A stretch of DNA of 64,000 bases from Collinsella sp. AF20-14LB. GTDB taxonomy: Bacteria; Actinomycetota; Coriobacteriia; Coriobacteriales; Coriobacteriaceae. The stretch's first letter is position 1. Each line of letters opens with the position of its first letter. The stretch spans positions 232,165 through 296,164 of the forward strand of contig NZ_QRWD01000001.1 of assembly GCF_003459505.1 (NCBI RefSeq). The letters are read 5' to 3'. Below the pieces are notes generated by a model, which made no database searches, was not told where the DNA came from, and saw only the letters and a list, made by a program, of their open reading frames with translations. This document shows, piece by piece, positions 46,523 to 55,424 of this stretch. The position numbers were made by a program, and so were the translations under genes.

Positions 46523-47101
46523 TTAGGCGAAGGTGATCTCGCCGGTCTCGCAGTCCATATCGGCGATACGGGCCAGGCTCTCAACGCGGAAGCCGCGCTC
46601 GCGGAGCTTATCACCGCCGCCCTGGAAGCCCTTCTCCACCGCAATGCCAATACCGGACACCTCGGCACCCGCAGCCTCGCAGATCTTGATAAGACCCTCG
46701 AGCGCGCAGCCGTTGGCCAAGAAGTCGTCGATGATCAGGACCTTGTCGCCCTCGGACAGGAAGCGCTTGCCAACGATGACCGGGTACTCCTTCTGCTTGG
46801 TAAAGGAGTAGATGGTCGTGGCATACTGCTCGCCGTCGAGGTTGATGGACTGGGCCTTCTTGGCAAAGACCACCGGCACGCCGCCAAAGTGCTGGGCTGC
46901 AATGCAAGCCATACCAATGCCCGAAGCCTCAATCGTCAGGATCTTGTTGATCTCGACATTCTTGAACAGACGGGCCCACTCGGCGCCCATGTGGTCGAAC
47001 AGCTCAACGTCGCACTGGTGGTTGAGGAAGGCATCAACCTTAAGGACGTTACCGGCCTTTACGATGCCGTCATGGCGAATACGATCCTCAAGCTCCTGCA
47101 T
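46523..47101 (-). CDS. xpt: Xanthine phosphoribosyltransferase
   Basis: 192-residue type I PRTase that salvages xanthine to XMP. The segment [10 protein letters not shown], the xanthine-site region, and the PRPP loop [14 protein letters not shown] are characteristic of Xpt. Length is normal. No purine riboswitch could be seen upstream. Single-gene unit with a palindromic terminator. Confidence 0.94.
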   Translation of the reverse strand: MQELEDRIRHDGIVKAGNVLKVDAFLNHQCDVELFDHMGAEWARLFKNVEINKILTIEASGIGMACIAAQHFGGVPVVFAKKAQSINLDGEQYATTIYSFTKQKEYPVIVGKRFLSEGDKVLIIDDFLANGCALEGLIKICEAAGAEVSGIGIAVEKGFQGGGDKLRERGFRVESLARIADMDCETGEITFA

Positions 47102-47259
47102 GGCGCAACCCCTTCTCGCGGCAACGATACCGCGCGATTAATAAACGTTGTTCGATAGTCTACCACGGACCGACCCCCGCCTGTCCCACAAGCCGCATCG
47201 CACCACAAACCAGTCTTTTTGGGACGGCGCGAATACGTGGCAGGCAGCCTCCCAACACG

Positions 47260-48564
47260 CTAATGGCGGGCGCACATCCTCACCAAACGCACCATGGCGA
47301 GCGCAAAACCCACAGCGGCCACAGCCATGAGCACGTAGAACACCGAGCGAAAGCCGAATAAGAACACATCTGGACGGCCTGCAACGAAACTGGTCACGGC
47401 CTCGCCCATCGCCACGCTCATCTGCCCATACAGGATATTCGACGCCACCGTAATACCGAGTGCCATGCCGGCGTAGCGCGCCAAACTGCCCAAGCTGCCA
47501 GCAAAACCGAGCGCTTCGCGCGGAGCCGAGCCCATGTACAGGGAGTTATTGGGGCTCTGGAAAATCGACGTGCCGCACGACATAAACGCGACACAGCACA
47601 CGATCGCAGGGATGGAGGAGTGCTCGTCGAGCGTACTTACCGCAAAGAGACCGCACACGTACACACCCAGGCCGACCGCCGTGGGACCCTCGCAGCCAAC
47701 ACGGTCCGAAACCGTACCCGAAAGCGGCCCGATAAAGGCATTCACCATCGGCAGCGCCAAAAAGAGCAGTCCGGAAATATCGGAGCTAAAGCCATGGGCA
47801 TCCTGGAAATAGAACGGCAGCACAAACTCAGATGCACCGATGCCGATAAACACAATAAGCATGCATGCCAAGTTAATCGTAAAAGCCGAACTCGCAAAGC
47901 AGCGACGCGCGGCCTCCGCCAGCGACATGGGGCGCTCGCCGGCCTCCGGCTTAACATGCGGCAGTGTGTAAAGCCCCACGATAAACGAGATGACGCCAAT
48001 GGGCAGGTTGATGAGGAAGATGCTCTCCCAGGGAAAGCTTGCCACCAGCATGCCGCCGAGCACGGGACCACACATCATGCCGAGGGCCACGAAAGTCGCG
48101 AGGATACCCATGGCACGACCGCGCTCGCGCGCCGGAAACGACTCGGTGATGATGCCCATGTTGTTGGCCATGGCCGCCGCGCAACCAACGCCCTGAACAA
48201 TGCGCGCCAGAATAAGAACCTCGAGCGAGGCCGAAAGGCCGCACAGCAGCGAGCCGACCGTAAAGACGATGACGCCCAGTTGGAATACGCCCACCTTGCC
48301 GCGCACGTCGCCCAGACGGCCAAACGGCAGCATAGCCACGCATGTCGCAAGCAGATACACCGAGCTCACCAGCTGGATGCGGTCGAGGCCCACGCCCAGC
48401 TCCTTTTGCATCACGGGCAGTGCCACGGTCACGACGGTCGAATCCAGGCACGCCATAAACGTCATGATGAGCACGGTAAACAGAATCGCCCATTTGTTCT
48501 TGCCATGGGTGTCGCCCTCTAGGGCAATGTGCTCGCGGCGCAGCTGCTCTGCGGTTTTCTCCAT
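47260..48564 (-). CDS. MFS drug-type transporter (DHA2-like)
   Basis: 434 residues with about 12 or more membrane helices. The first helix has the MACLDSTVVTVALP segment typical of DHA2 multidrug exporters, and LGDVRGKVGVFQLG matches the MFS loop 2-3 motif. Motif C is seen as LGMMCGPVLGG. The ATG at 48564 is used because AAAGGA then lies at normal distance; the ATG at 48570 is too close to it. Substrate unknown. Confidence 0.88.
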   Translation of the reverse strand: MEKTAEQLRREHIALEGDTHGKNKWAILFTVLIMTFMACLDSTVVTVALPVMQKELGVGLDRIQLVSSVYLLATCVAMLPFGRLGDVRGKVGVFQLGVIVFTVGSLLCGLSASLEVLILARIVQGVGCAAAMANNMGIITESFPARERGRAMGILATFVALGMMCGPVLGGMLVASFPWESIFLINLPIGVISFIVGLYTLPHVKPEAGERPMSLAEAARRCFASSAFTINLACMLIVFIGIGASEFVLPFYFQDAHGFSSDISGLLFLALPMVNAFIGPLSGTVSDRVGCEGPTAVGLGVYVCGLFAVSTLDEHSSIPAIVCCVAFMSCGTSIFQSPNNSLYMGSAPREALGFAGSLGSLARYAGMALGITVASNILYGQMSVAMGEAVTSFVAGRPDVFLFGFRSVFYVLMAVAAVGFALAMVRLVRMCARH

Positions 48565-48590
48565 ATCCATCCTTTCGAGTGGCGCAACAC

Positions 48591-48636
48591 AAAAACGGGG
48601 CCCCAATCGCCTGCAAACAGCCGCGATTGGGGTCCC
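48591..48636 (-). terminator. Rho-independent terminator of metY
   Basis: 14-position stem (CCCCAATCGC arms) with a 12-base loop and GTTTTTG on the minus strand, about 70 bases after the metY stop. Confidence 0.8.
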
Positions 48637-48706
48637 GCCTACGGAATCGGAACGTAAAGGTCGCCGAAGCCCTCTGTCGGCATCGGCGACTTATGCGAAC
48701 GCTAGC

Positions 48707-49990
48707 CTAGCACTGCTCGAGAGCCTGCTCAAGGTCGGCAATCAGGTCGGCCGTGTCCTCGAGGCCGCACGACAGGCGCACCATGTCGGCGGAGATGCCA
48801 CAGGCGATGAGCTCCTCATCGTTCATCTGACGGTGCGTGGCGTTAGCGGGATGCAGGCAGCAGGTGCGGGCATCGGCCACATGCGTGGCGATCTGGGCGA
48901 GCTTGAGGCTCTTCATAAAGGTCTCGGCCGCCGCACGACCACCGTTAAAGCCAAAGCTCACAACGCCGCAGGTACCGCTAGGCATGTACTTCTGAGCCAG
49001 GTCATAGTACTTGTCGCCTTCCAGGCCCGGATAACTCACGAAGCGCACCTTGGGATGGCTCTGCAGGAACTTGGCAACGGCCAGGCCATTCTCGCAATGA
49101 CGCGGCATGCGCACATGCAGGCTCTCGAGCGAGCTGTTCAGGAAAAACGCCGCCTGCGGGTTCTGCATAGGGCCGAGGTCGCGCATGAGCTGCGCGGTGG
49201 CCTTGGTAATGAAGGCGCCCTCGCGACCGAACTTCTCGGCATAGGTCACGCCGTGGTAGCTCTCGTCGGGCGTGGTGAGACCCGGGAACTTGTCCGCATG
49301 GGCCATCCAGTCAAACTGGCCGTGGTCGACAATCACGCCACCCAGGTAGGCTGCATGGCCATCCATGTACTTGGTGGTGGAGTGCGTGACGATGTCGGCG
49401 CCCCACTCAAAGGGACGGCACATCACAGGCGTCGGGAAGGTGTTGTCGACCATCAGCGGCACGCCGTGGTCATGCGCGGCCTTGGCAAAACGCTCGATAT
49501 CGAGCACGGCAAGGGCAGGGTTGGCGATCGTCTCGCCAAAGACGAGCTTGGTGTTGGGCTCAAAGGCTGCCTCCAGCTCCTCATCGGTGCAGTCGGGAGC
49601 AACGAACGTGCAGGTAACGCCCATGCGGCCCATGGTATGGGCAAGCAGGTTGTAGGTACCGCCGTAGATGGCAGAGCTCGCGACCACGTGATCGCCGGCA
49701 CCGGCCACGTTAAAGATCGCGAGGAAGTTCGCAGCCATGCCCGAGCTCGTGAGCATCGCAGCAGTGCCGCCCTCCATCTCGCAGATCTTGGCGGCAACCA
49801 GATCACACGTGGGATTCTGCAGACGGCTGTAGAAGTAGCCCGACTCCTCCAGGTCAAACAGCTTGCCCATGTGCTCGGACGTGTCGTACTTCCACGTGGT
49901 TGACTGGTAGATAGGCACCTGACGCGGCTCTGCATCGCCCGGGCGATAACCGCCCTGAACACACGTGGTACCGATGGTCTGCTCGCTCAT
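48707..49990 (-). CDS. metY: O-acetylhomoserine aminocarboxypropyltransferase / PLP-dependent sulfhydrylase
   Basis: 427-residue Cys/Met-metabolism PLP enzyme. The segment YSRLQNPTCD, the nucleotide-type loop SSGMAANFLA and the PLP lysine in THSTTKYMDGH are characteristic. The ~425-residue length and YHGVTYAEKFG region point to the MetY branch, which makes homocysteine from O-acetylhomoserine and sulfide. GGGAG precedes ATG 49990. Its terminator lies between it and the MFS gene. Confidence 0.9.
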   Translation of the reverse strand: MSEQTIGTTCVQGGYRPGDAEPRQVPIYQSTTWKYDTSEHMGKLFDLEESGYFYSRLQNPTCDLVAAKICEMEGGTAAMLTSSGMAANFLAIFNVAGAGDHVVASSAIYGGTYNLLAHTMGRMGVTCTFVAPDCTDEELEAAFEPNTKLVFGETIANPALAVLDIERFAKAAHDHGVPLMVDNTFPTPVMCRPFEWGADIVTHSTTKYMDGHAAYLGGVIVDHGQFDWMAHADKFPGLTTPDESYHGVTYAEKFGREGAFITKATAQLMRDLGPMQNPQAAFFLNSSLESLHVRMPRHCENGLAVAKFLQSHPKVRFVSYPGLEGDKYYDLAQKYMPSGTCGVVSFGFNGGRAAAETFMKSLKLAQIATHVADARTCCLHPANATHRQMNDEELIACGISADMVRLSCGLEDTADLIADLEQALEQC

Positions 49991-50082
49991 ATCCAACTCC
50001 CTTACTTGGGTTTTGATTTTATTCGGTTCACGATACCGCTACCCCGCACCCCTCTCAACCCATCCCGCCGATAGGTTATGAG

Positions 50083-50114
50083 ACAAATAAATCAGGGGCA
50101 TTCGTCTCAGCCTT
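50083..50114. repeat. Small inverted repeat upstream of the C-GCAxxG-C-C gene
   Basis: TGAGAC with its complement GTCTCA, extended to about ten positions with one mismatch. It lies in the divergent region between metY and the next gene. Role unknown; it could be a REP-like repeat or an operator. Confidence 0.4.
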
Positions 50115-50220
50115 AGGCATTTATTCGATGGATATACATGAGGCATACATGAAGCTCTCGATGATTACATGCCCCGTCACGGGTACCATAGGCGGGTACA
50201 CCGTGACCAAGGAGACAACG

Positions 50221-50667
50221 ATGAAGCAAATCGATACAGCCCAGCTCGACATCACCGCCTGTCAGGCTCAGGCTGCCGAGTACCACGCCCGTGGCTTTAA
50301 TTGCGCGCAGGCCGTCGCCTGCACGCTCGCGCCCGCCGTCGGGCTCGACCCCCAGGTCGCCTTTACCCTCACCGAGGGCTTTGGCGCCGGCATGGGCGGC
50401 ATGACCGAAACCTGCGGCGCCATCTCGGGCGCCGTGGCCATCATGGGCTTTGTAATGAGCGACGGCATGGAAAACCCCAAGACCAAGGGCCAGACCTACA
50501 AGCTGTCGCGCGAGATCGCCAAGCGTTTTGGCGAGAAGAACACGACGACCGTCTGCGGCACGCTCAAGGGCGTCGGATCGGACAAGGGTCCGCTCCGCAG
50601 CTGCCCCGGCTGCATCGACGATGCCATCGAGATCGCCTGCGATGTGCTAAAGCAGCTCGCCGAGTAA
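50221..50667 (+). CDS. C-GCAxxG-C-C family protein (putative redox or metal protein)
   Basis: 148 residues. The family pattern is clear: FNCAQAV, then GFGAGMGGMTETCGAISGAVAIMG, a central Cys (TVCGTL) and the CPGC pair near the end. The spaced cysteines suggest metal or cluster binding, but no activity is established for the family. ATG 50221 follows AAGGAG. It faces yigZ across a shared terminator. Confidence 0.85.
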   Translation: MKQIDTAQLDITACQAQAAEYHARGFNCAQAVACTLAPAVGLDPQVAFTLTEGFGAGMGGMTETCGAISGAVAIMGFVMSDGMENPKTKGQTYKLSREIAKRFGEKNTTTVCGTLKGVGSDKGPLRSCPGCIDDAIEIACDVLKQLAE

Positions 50668-50684
50668 ACGGCGGCAACATAAAA

Positions 50685-50731
50685 CGACGGCCGGCGCGCT
50701 TGGGATCCATCCAAAAGCACACCGGCCGTCG
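50685..50731. terminator. Bidirectional terminator between convergent genes
   Basis: Ten-bp GC-rich arms (CGACGGCCGG and complement) with a 27-base loop lie between the stop codons of two converging genes. Confidence 0.6.
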
Positions 50732-50734
50732 CCG

Positions 50735-51370
50735 TTAGAACTCGGCAAATTCGGGAGCGCCGACCTCAATCTCCTCGCGCCCTGCCATAAGCTCGCGCAT
50801 CTTAGCACAAAACGGTTCCTGCTCCCCCGCTTTGAACACCAAATGAAGTGTCACGGCATCCGCGTAATCGGTATCCGAAACCTTGGCACCCGAATCCTGC
50901 GCCAAACGAAGCACCTGCTCATACTGCGGATAGGCCACATGCACGTCAACAGGCACGACACTCGTCATCTCGACGATCTGCCCGGCCTCCTGAGCCGCGG
51001 CCACCGCCGCCTGCGTCGCCGCGGTATAGGCGCGCACCAAGCCACCAGGCCCCAGCAGCGTGCCACCAAAATAGCGCGTTACCACGCAGCAAACATTTTT
51101 GAGCCCAGCGCCGCGAAGCACCTCGAGCGTCGGCATGCCGCTGGTTCGACTCGGTTCACCGTCGTCGCTCTGACGCTCGCGTCCATCGACCAAAATCCAA
51201 GCGGGAACATTGTGTCGAGCATCGTAATGACGCTTGCGGACCATCTCGATAAAGGTATTCGCCTCATCCTCAGACTCAATATGGACCAGCTGGGCAATAA
51301 ACCGGCTCTTACGGTCCACAAACTCGCCCGAAGCCTCAATATTCGATTGCAGAGTAAAATAGCTGTCCAA
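50735..51370 (-). CDS. YigZ/IMPACT family protein
   Basis: 211 residues with the UPF0029 N-terminal domain (RKSRFIAQL, RHYDARHNVPAW, SDDGEPSRTSGMP and RYFGGTLLGPGGLVRAY) and a small C-terminal ferredoxin-like domain. Members bind translation factors or nucleic acid; the bacterial role is unsettled. The start is a TTG: 51370 has AGGGG five bases upstream, while TTG 51373 is too close to it. Confidence 0.88.
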   Translation of the reverse strand: MDSYFTLQSNIEASGEFVDRKSRFIAQLVHIESEDEANTFIEMVRKRHYDARHNVPAWILVDGRERQSDDGEPSRTSGMPTLEVLRGAGLKNVCCVVTRYFGGTLLGPGGLVRAYTAATQAAVAAAQEAGQIVEMTSVVPVDVHVAYPQYEQVLRLAQDSGAKVSDTDYADAVTLHLVFKAGEQEPFCAKMRELMAGREEIEVGAPEFAEF

Positions 51371-51484
51371 CAAAGCCCCTCAACAACAAGCAAAGCAACA
51401 AACAGCCTCAATAATACGGCAAAGGCCGTACCGTTTACCCCGGTAAATAGAACGGCGACGCCGATGACCAGGCAAAAACAGCGA

Positions 51485-51582
51485 GACGGCGTCAGCTGAG
51501 TCGATTTGGCCCGAAAGAGGAGGGAGCACGCCTTATGGCGGCGACCGACGAATGAGCGCCAAATCGGCCAGCTGACGCCGTC
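51485..51582. repeat. Palindromic element, family A copy 1
   Basis: Outer arms GACGGCGTCAGCTG (51485-51498) and complement (51569-51582) are perfect. Inner arms CGATTTGGC (51502-51510) and complement (51558-51566) are also perfect. The centre is CGCC-TTAT-GGCG. The left interior reads CCCGAAAGAGGAGGGAG. Confidence 0.85.
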
Positions 51583-51590
51583 GAAGGCGA

Positions 51591-51689
51591 GAACCCGTCA
51601 GCGCGAGCAAGGTGCCTTGAAAGCTGAGGGCATTGACCTTATGGTCATGCCCGAAGGCTTGAAAGGCAGATTGCCGCGCTGACGGGTTC
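51591..51689. repeat. Palindromic element, family A copy 2
   Basis: Perfect 15-bp outer arms (GAACCCGTCAGCGCG at 51591-51605 and complement at 51675-51689). The central hairpin GGGCATTGACC-TTAT-GGTCATGCCC has the same TTAT loop as copy 1, and the right half carries CGAAGGCTTGAAAGGCAGAT. It starts eight bases after copy 1. Confidence 0.85.
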
Positions 51690-51704
51690 GCAGCGTCAAC
51701 AAAG

Positions 51705-52070
51705 TGCTGAGTGGGCCTATAAGCCGGGTTCTGTCGTGAACGGTCATTTATCTTGTCTGCACGTTACCGTGCAGCTCCACGCACGCTACCCGAACGCGGA
51801 CCGGGCCGGCCCATAGCGTTCCTATTCGCGCTTGCTCCGGATGGGGCTTGCCAAGCCGCCGTGTTGCCACGACGCTGGTGGTCTCTTACATCACCGTTTC
51901 AGCTTTTCCCTTTACGCCTTGCGGCGCAGGTGGGAGTCTTCTTTTCTGCGGCGCTTTCCGTCGGATCACTCCGCCCGGCCGTTAGCCGGCATCCCGCCCT
52001 CTGGAGCCCGGACTTTCCTCACGCGTGCTGCAAGCAGCACATCGCGCGACCGTCTGGCCCACTCAGCAGT
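51705..52070 (-). ncRNA. rnpB: RNase P RNA (bacterial type A)
   Basis: Catalytic RNA that trims tRNA 5' leaders. The 5' conserved block GAGGAAAGTCCGGGC is at 52007-52021, and the 3' block with ACAGAACCCGGCTTATAGG lies near 51715-51735. The ends pair through GAGTGGGCC/GGCCCACTC (P1). The length of ~365 bases is normal. Exact ends are approximate. Confidence 0.95.
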
Positions 52071-52158
52071 GCAAGAGTGTAGCACACCGTCAGCATAGGC
52101 AGCAGCACAACACAAGCGCTCGACACGATAAACCAAGAACCATGTCATGCAGTACAAT

Positions 52159-52268
52159 AGGAACGCCGATGGGCAACGTTGTCAGTCGAGACGCGACCGC
52201 GCTCCGCACCCCTCCGTCTACTCGGTGCGTTCCCGCCTCCTCCCCGAGGCGGGATGTCGGCGTTTTTT
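52159..52268 (+). ncRNA. Probable small RNA with C-rich loops and its own terminator
   Basis: A -10-like TACAAT (52153-52158) directly precedes the RNA. The ends pair (AACGCCGA at 52162 with TCGGCGTT at 52257-52264), followed by six U. Inside are a hairpin CGCACC/GGTGCG with a C-rich loop and CCCGCCTC/GAGGCGGG with loop CTCCCC. Two C-rich loops recall the actinobacterial 6C RNA, but the match was judged by eye only. Confidence 0.55.
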
Positions 52269-52349
52269 CATGCACCGACAACTCAATAGCAAGCGAATAG
52301 CCCAAGCAGCGTTACGCGCAGGCACTACCGAACATCTCGGCAGTAAATG

Positions 52350-52384
52350 CAAAAAGGGACCCGTCCATTACGGACGGATCCCTT
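52350..52384 (-). terminator. Rho-independent terminator of rpsA
   Basis: 13-position stem (AAGGGAYCCGTCC arms, one wobble) with a TTTTT run on the minus strand, 25 bases after the rpsA stop. Confidence 0.88.
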
Positions 52385-52408
52385 AAAACAAGTGATCGTC
52401 AAACCGAT

Positions 52409-53575
52409 TTACTCGGCGTCGGTCTCCTCGTCCTTCTTCTCGGAAGGCAGCGGGGTAACCTCGATCTCGACGCCCAGAGTCTCAGCAGCGGACTTCATGG
52501 ACAGGGAGATACGACGACGGTCGAGGTCGATCTCCATGACCTTGACCTGAACCTTGTCGCCTACGTGGGTGACCTGAGAAGGCTGATCGACGTGCTTGTT
52601 GGCCATCTCGGAGATGTGCACCAGGCCCTCGATGCCCTCGCCCAGGTCGACGAAAGCGCCAAACGGGACAAGCTTGGTCACCGTGCCCTCGACGATAGCG
52701 CCGACGGGGTACTTCTTGACCAGTGCGCGCCACGGATCCTCGGTGGTCTGCTTGAGACCCAGGGAGATGCGCTCGCGGTTGAGATCGACGTCGAGAACCT
52801 CGACCTCGACCTCCTGGCCGACCTTGACAACCTCGGAAGGATGGTTGACGTGGTTCCAGGAGAGCTCGGAGATGTGGATGAGGCCGTCGATACCGCCGAG
52901 GTCGACGAAGGCGCCGAAGTCGACGATGGAGGAAACAGTGCCCTGGAGACGCATGCCAGATTTGAGCTTGGACAGAATCTCGGAGCGCTCGGCCTTACGG
53001 GACTCCTCGAGCACGACGCGACGGGAGAGGACGACGTTGTTGCGGTTGCGGTCCATCTCGATGACGCGGGCCTCGATGCGGGTGCCCATGTAAGAGGTGA
53101 GGTCCTTGACGCGACGGAGGTCGACGAGGGAAGCGGGCAGGAAGCCGCGCAGGCCGATGTCGAGGATCAGGCCGCCCTTGACAACCTCGATAACCTCGCC
53201 CTCGACGTTCTCGCCGGAGTTGAACTTCTCCTCGATGCGGTTCCAAGCACGCTCGTACTCGGCACGCTTCTTGGACAGGACCAGACGACCGTCCTTGTCC
53301 TCCTTCTGGAGAACCAGGGCCTCGATGGGATCACCGAGTGCAACGATGTCTGCAGGGTTAGCGTCCTTGCGGATGGACAGCTCGCGGACCGGGATAACGC
53401 CCTCGGACTTGAATCCGATGTCAACGAGCACCTCGTCATGCTCGATCTTAACGACAGTGCCGTTAACGAGATCGCCCTCATCAAAGTCGGTAATCGTACC
53501 GTCGATGAGGTTGTTCATCTCCTCCTCGTTGACATCGTCAAGAGAGAAAATGGACGAGTTCTGAATCTCACTCAA
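52409..53575 (-). CDS. rpsA: 30S ribosomal protein S1
   Basis: 388 residues with four S1 OB-fold repeats. The repeats are seen as DLVNGTVVKIEHDEVLVDIG, GENVEGEVIEVVKGGLILDIG, GMRLQGTVSSIVDFGAFVDLGG and GAIVEGTVTKLVPFGAFVDLGE. Each is followed by a strand with an Ile/Val-Ser pattern (DGLIHISEL, EGLVHISEM). It helps mRNA bind the 30S subunit. Four repeats match S1 of actinobacteria rather than the six of E. coli. The start is a TTG with GGGG about eight bases upstream. Confidence 0.95.
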   Translation of the reverse strand: MSEIQNSSIFSLDDVNEEEMNNLIDGTITDFDEGDLVNGTVVKIEHDEVLVDIGFKSEGVIPVRELSIRKDANPADIVALGDPIEALVLQKEDKDGRLVLSKKRAEYERAWNRIEEKFNSGENVEGEVIEVVKGGLILDIGLRGFLPASLVDLRRVKDLTSYMGTRIEARVIEMDRNRNNVVLSRRVVLEESRKAERSEILSKLKSGMRLQGTVSSIVDFGAFVDLGGIDGLIHISELSWNHVNHPSEVVKVGQEVEVEVLDVDLNRERISLGLKQTTEDPWRALVKKYPVGAIVEGTVTKLVPFGAFVDLGEGIEGLVHISEMANKHVDQPSQVTHVGDKVQVKVMEIDLDRRRISLSMKSAAETLGVEIEVTPLPSEKKDEETDAE

Positions 53576-53890
53576 AGGTGGACCCCTTTCGAACTACGGG
53601 GCCCCGATTGCTAGGACCTACAGATGGGTGCGACAAGCACACAACGTTTAGGAACACTCGGGAGCCGACAGATACTGATGTGACGCTTATGCAATCACGT
53701 CCGTATAGATTACGGGGAAATCGCTTCGATTTCAAGCGTGAACTGCGATTTTTTACTCGTATGGAGACTTTTTCGCAATCTTGTGAACGACTGTCTCCAC
53801 AAGTTGACGATGAGCAGCTAGGCACACTGCTTTGGGGTAAAGTATCCCAGACATACGATTCTGGAACGATTTTTCGAGAAAGGTGCCCGC
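53576..53890. other. Divergent promoter interval between rpsA and a HAD gene
   Basis: 315 bases without a gene. It carries the rpsA promoter (see separate entry), a long rpsA 5' leader with hairpin potential, and sequence rich in short inverted repeats such as GGAGAC/GTCTCC near 53762-53800. Confidence 0.55.
53707..53735 (-). promoter_or_regulatory. Sigma-70-type promoter of rpsA
   Basis: -35 TTGAAA (53730-53735) and -10 TAATCT (53707-53712) with exactly 17 bases between, directed towards rpsA. It implies a 5' leader of about 125 bases. Confidence 0.6.
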
Positions 53891-54649
53891 GTGCTCAAAG
53901 CAGTCGTTTTCGATATGGACGAGACGCTTCTTAGCATCAACCTCAACGCGTTCATCCTTCGCTATTTTAAGGATGTCTCGTCGATGCTCGCGGATATCGG
54001 ACGTCGCAGCCGCGGGGGCACGATGGCGCGCCTCGGCACCATCCTGGTCGACCTCAACGCCAATCGCCGCAGCAGCACGGACAATCGCACCAATCTTGAG
54101 TTTTACCAGACCGAGGTCGAGCGCCGGTGCGGCATTTGCCTCTCGGACCCACTTATCTACGAGGCGTTTACCTACTACGATAACGAAGTTCTGCCGTACA
54201 AGAACGATGACATGATCAACGCAAAAGCCATGCCGGGTGCGCACGCCGCGCTTCAAGCCGTACAGGACGCAGGGCTGCGCTGCGCGCTCTTCACCAACCC
54301 CAGCTTTCCTCAAGGCGCCATCGAGTGCCGCATGGGCTGGGGCGAGCTGACAGACGCGCCCTTCGAGCTCGTAACGCACATGGGCAACGCTACGCGCTGC
54401 AAGCCCGATGCCACATATTATCTAGAGCAGCTGCAGGTCATGGGGCTCGAGCCACATGAGGTCCTCATGGTGGGCAACGACCCCAAGCGCGATTTCCCCA
54501 GCCCCGACTGCGGCATTCAAACCGCCTATGTGGGCCAAGGAAAGCCCGGCCGAGCCACCTGGCGTGGAACCATGGAAGACTTCGCCCGCGACTTTAACGC
54601 CGTAGCAGAAGCCTTCTACGAGCACCAAATAGCCGACGAACTAAGCTAG
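53891..54649 (+). CDS. HAD-superfamily hydrolase
   Basis: 252 residues. Motif I is VVFDMDETLL (nucleophile Asp near residue 8), motif II ALFTNPS, motif III lysine in RCKPDATYY, and motif IV VGNDPKRDF. A helical cap lies between motifs I and II. It is a phosphatase of unknown substrate. The start is GTG 53891 with AAAGGTG five bases upstream. Confidence 0.87.
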   Translation: MLKAVVFDMDETLLSINLNAFILRYFKDVSSMLADIGRRSRGGTMARLGTILVDLNANRRSSTDNRTNLEFYQTEVERRCGICLSDPLIYEAFTYYDNEVLPYKNDDMINAKAMPGAHAALQAVQDAGLRCALFTNPSFPQGAIECRMGWGELTDAPFELVTHMGNATRCKPDATYYLEQLQVMGLEPHEVLMVGNDPKRDFPSPDCGIQTAYVGQGKPGRATWRGTMEDFARDFNAVAEAFYEHQIADELS

Positions 54650-54664
54650 TCCCCAAATCAGGAA

Positions 54665-54731
54665 TGGGGCGCACGTTTGCCCCACGCTTCATTACGTGGG
54701 CAACGGCTTGAGGGCAAGATGCGATGCCCCA
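54665..54731. repeat. Palindromic element, family A copy 4 (short form)
   Basis: Arms TGGGGC.../...GCCCCA with inner TTGCCC/GGGCAA and a central hairpin CCCACG/CGTGGG. The right half, CAACGGCTTGAGGGCAAGATGC, closely matches copy 3. The left GAAAGAGGAG block is missing, which makes this copy shorter. It lies between convergent genes. Confidence 0.65.
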
Positions 54732-54736
54732 GTGTC

Positions 54737-55195
54737 CTAGGCCGTGATCATTTTGACGCGTTCGCCGATTTTGGCGTCGCGCTTGTCGGAAATAACAGTA
54801 AAGCCCTCCAGGTCGCACACCTTTACATTTGAAAACACGTGGAACTTGGAGCTATCGGCGAGTACGTAACTCGCCTGGGAATTCTGCATCACGATACGTT
54901 TTTTGATAGCCTCGGGATAACCTGGCGTCATGATGCCGCGGTCCTCGTCCACCGCGTTGACACCTATAAACGCCCGGTCAAAGTACAGCTCGCGCAGCGC
55001 GCTCTCAACCATAGGACCGGTGAGCGAGCAGGTAACGGGGTTGAAGTCGCCGCCAATTACCACCACCTTAGCAGCAAGCTCGCCCGTAAACCGACATGCA
55101 TAGCCGTTGGTGGTGTAGATAGTCACCGGCTTGTCGACGAGCAGGCTCAGGAGCGCCGTCGCGGTGGTACCGGAGTCGACAGCGAGATGAGACCG
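54737..55195 (-). pseudogene. Broken DeoR-family regulator (sensor domain only)
   Basis: The frame encodes a clear DeoR C-terminal sugar-phosphate sensor: VDSGTTATALLSLLVDKPVT, VVVIGGDFNP, YFDRAFIGVNAVDEDRGIMTP and YVLADSSKF. It is closed upstream by a stop at 55196-55198, before any helix-turn-helix. A different frame upstream (to about 55404) has protein-like composition ending GVSGRDGLI and could be the displaced remainder, but no DNA-binding domain is recognisable there. Most likely a decayed gene with a frameshift near 55190. Confidence 0.7.
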
Positions 55196-55424
55196 TCACG
55201 CCCGGAGACCCCGCTTTCGCCGCCGAGGAGCGCGCGGCGCACGTGGCCCATGAGGAGCGGCTCGAGCATATCGAGGGGCTCCTTCCCAAGAAGGGAAACG
55301 ACCCTGCGGGACGACACGGCGAAAACCATCGTTGATTCCGGCAAGAGACGCCGTTTCTCTGGTAGCTTCATCTTCAACCAAGACCGACAATGCCGGCCAG
55401 GCACTCAACCCAAAAGGAGACAGC

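Larger units (their letters stand above)
51371..51704. other. Interval between yigZ and rnpB, filled by two large palindromes
   Basis: No gene is seen in these 334 bases. Most of the interval is two adjacent ~100-bp palindromic elements (51485-51582 and 51591-51689), described separately. Confidence 0.7.
52071..52408. other. Interval between rnpB and rpsA
   Basis: No protein gene in these 338 bases. It holds the rnpB promoter side, a probable small RNA on the plus strand (52159-52268) and the rpsA terminator (52350-52384). Confidence 0.6.

Noticed and set aside
47102..47259. Possible purine riboswitch before xpt
   Set aside because: The conserved loop and junction bases are absent; only unstructured sequence is seen.
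55325..55424. Possible T-box before trpS
   Set aside because: No specifier stem or conserved antiterminator bulge was seen; the space is largely occupied by the decayed regulator region.
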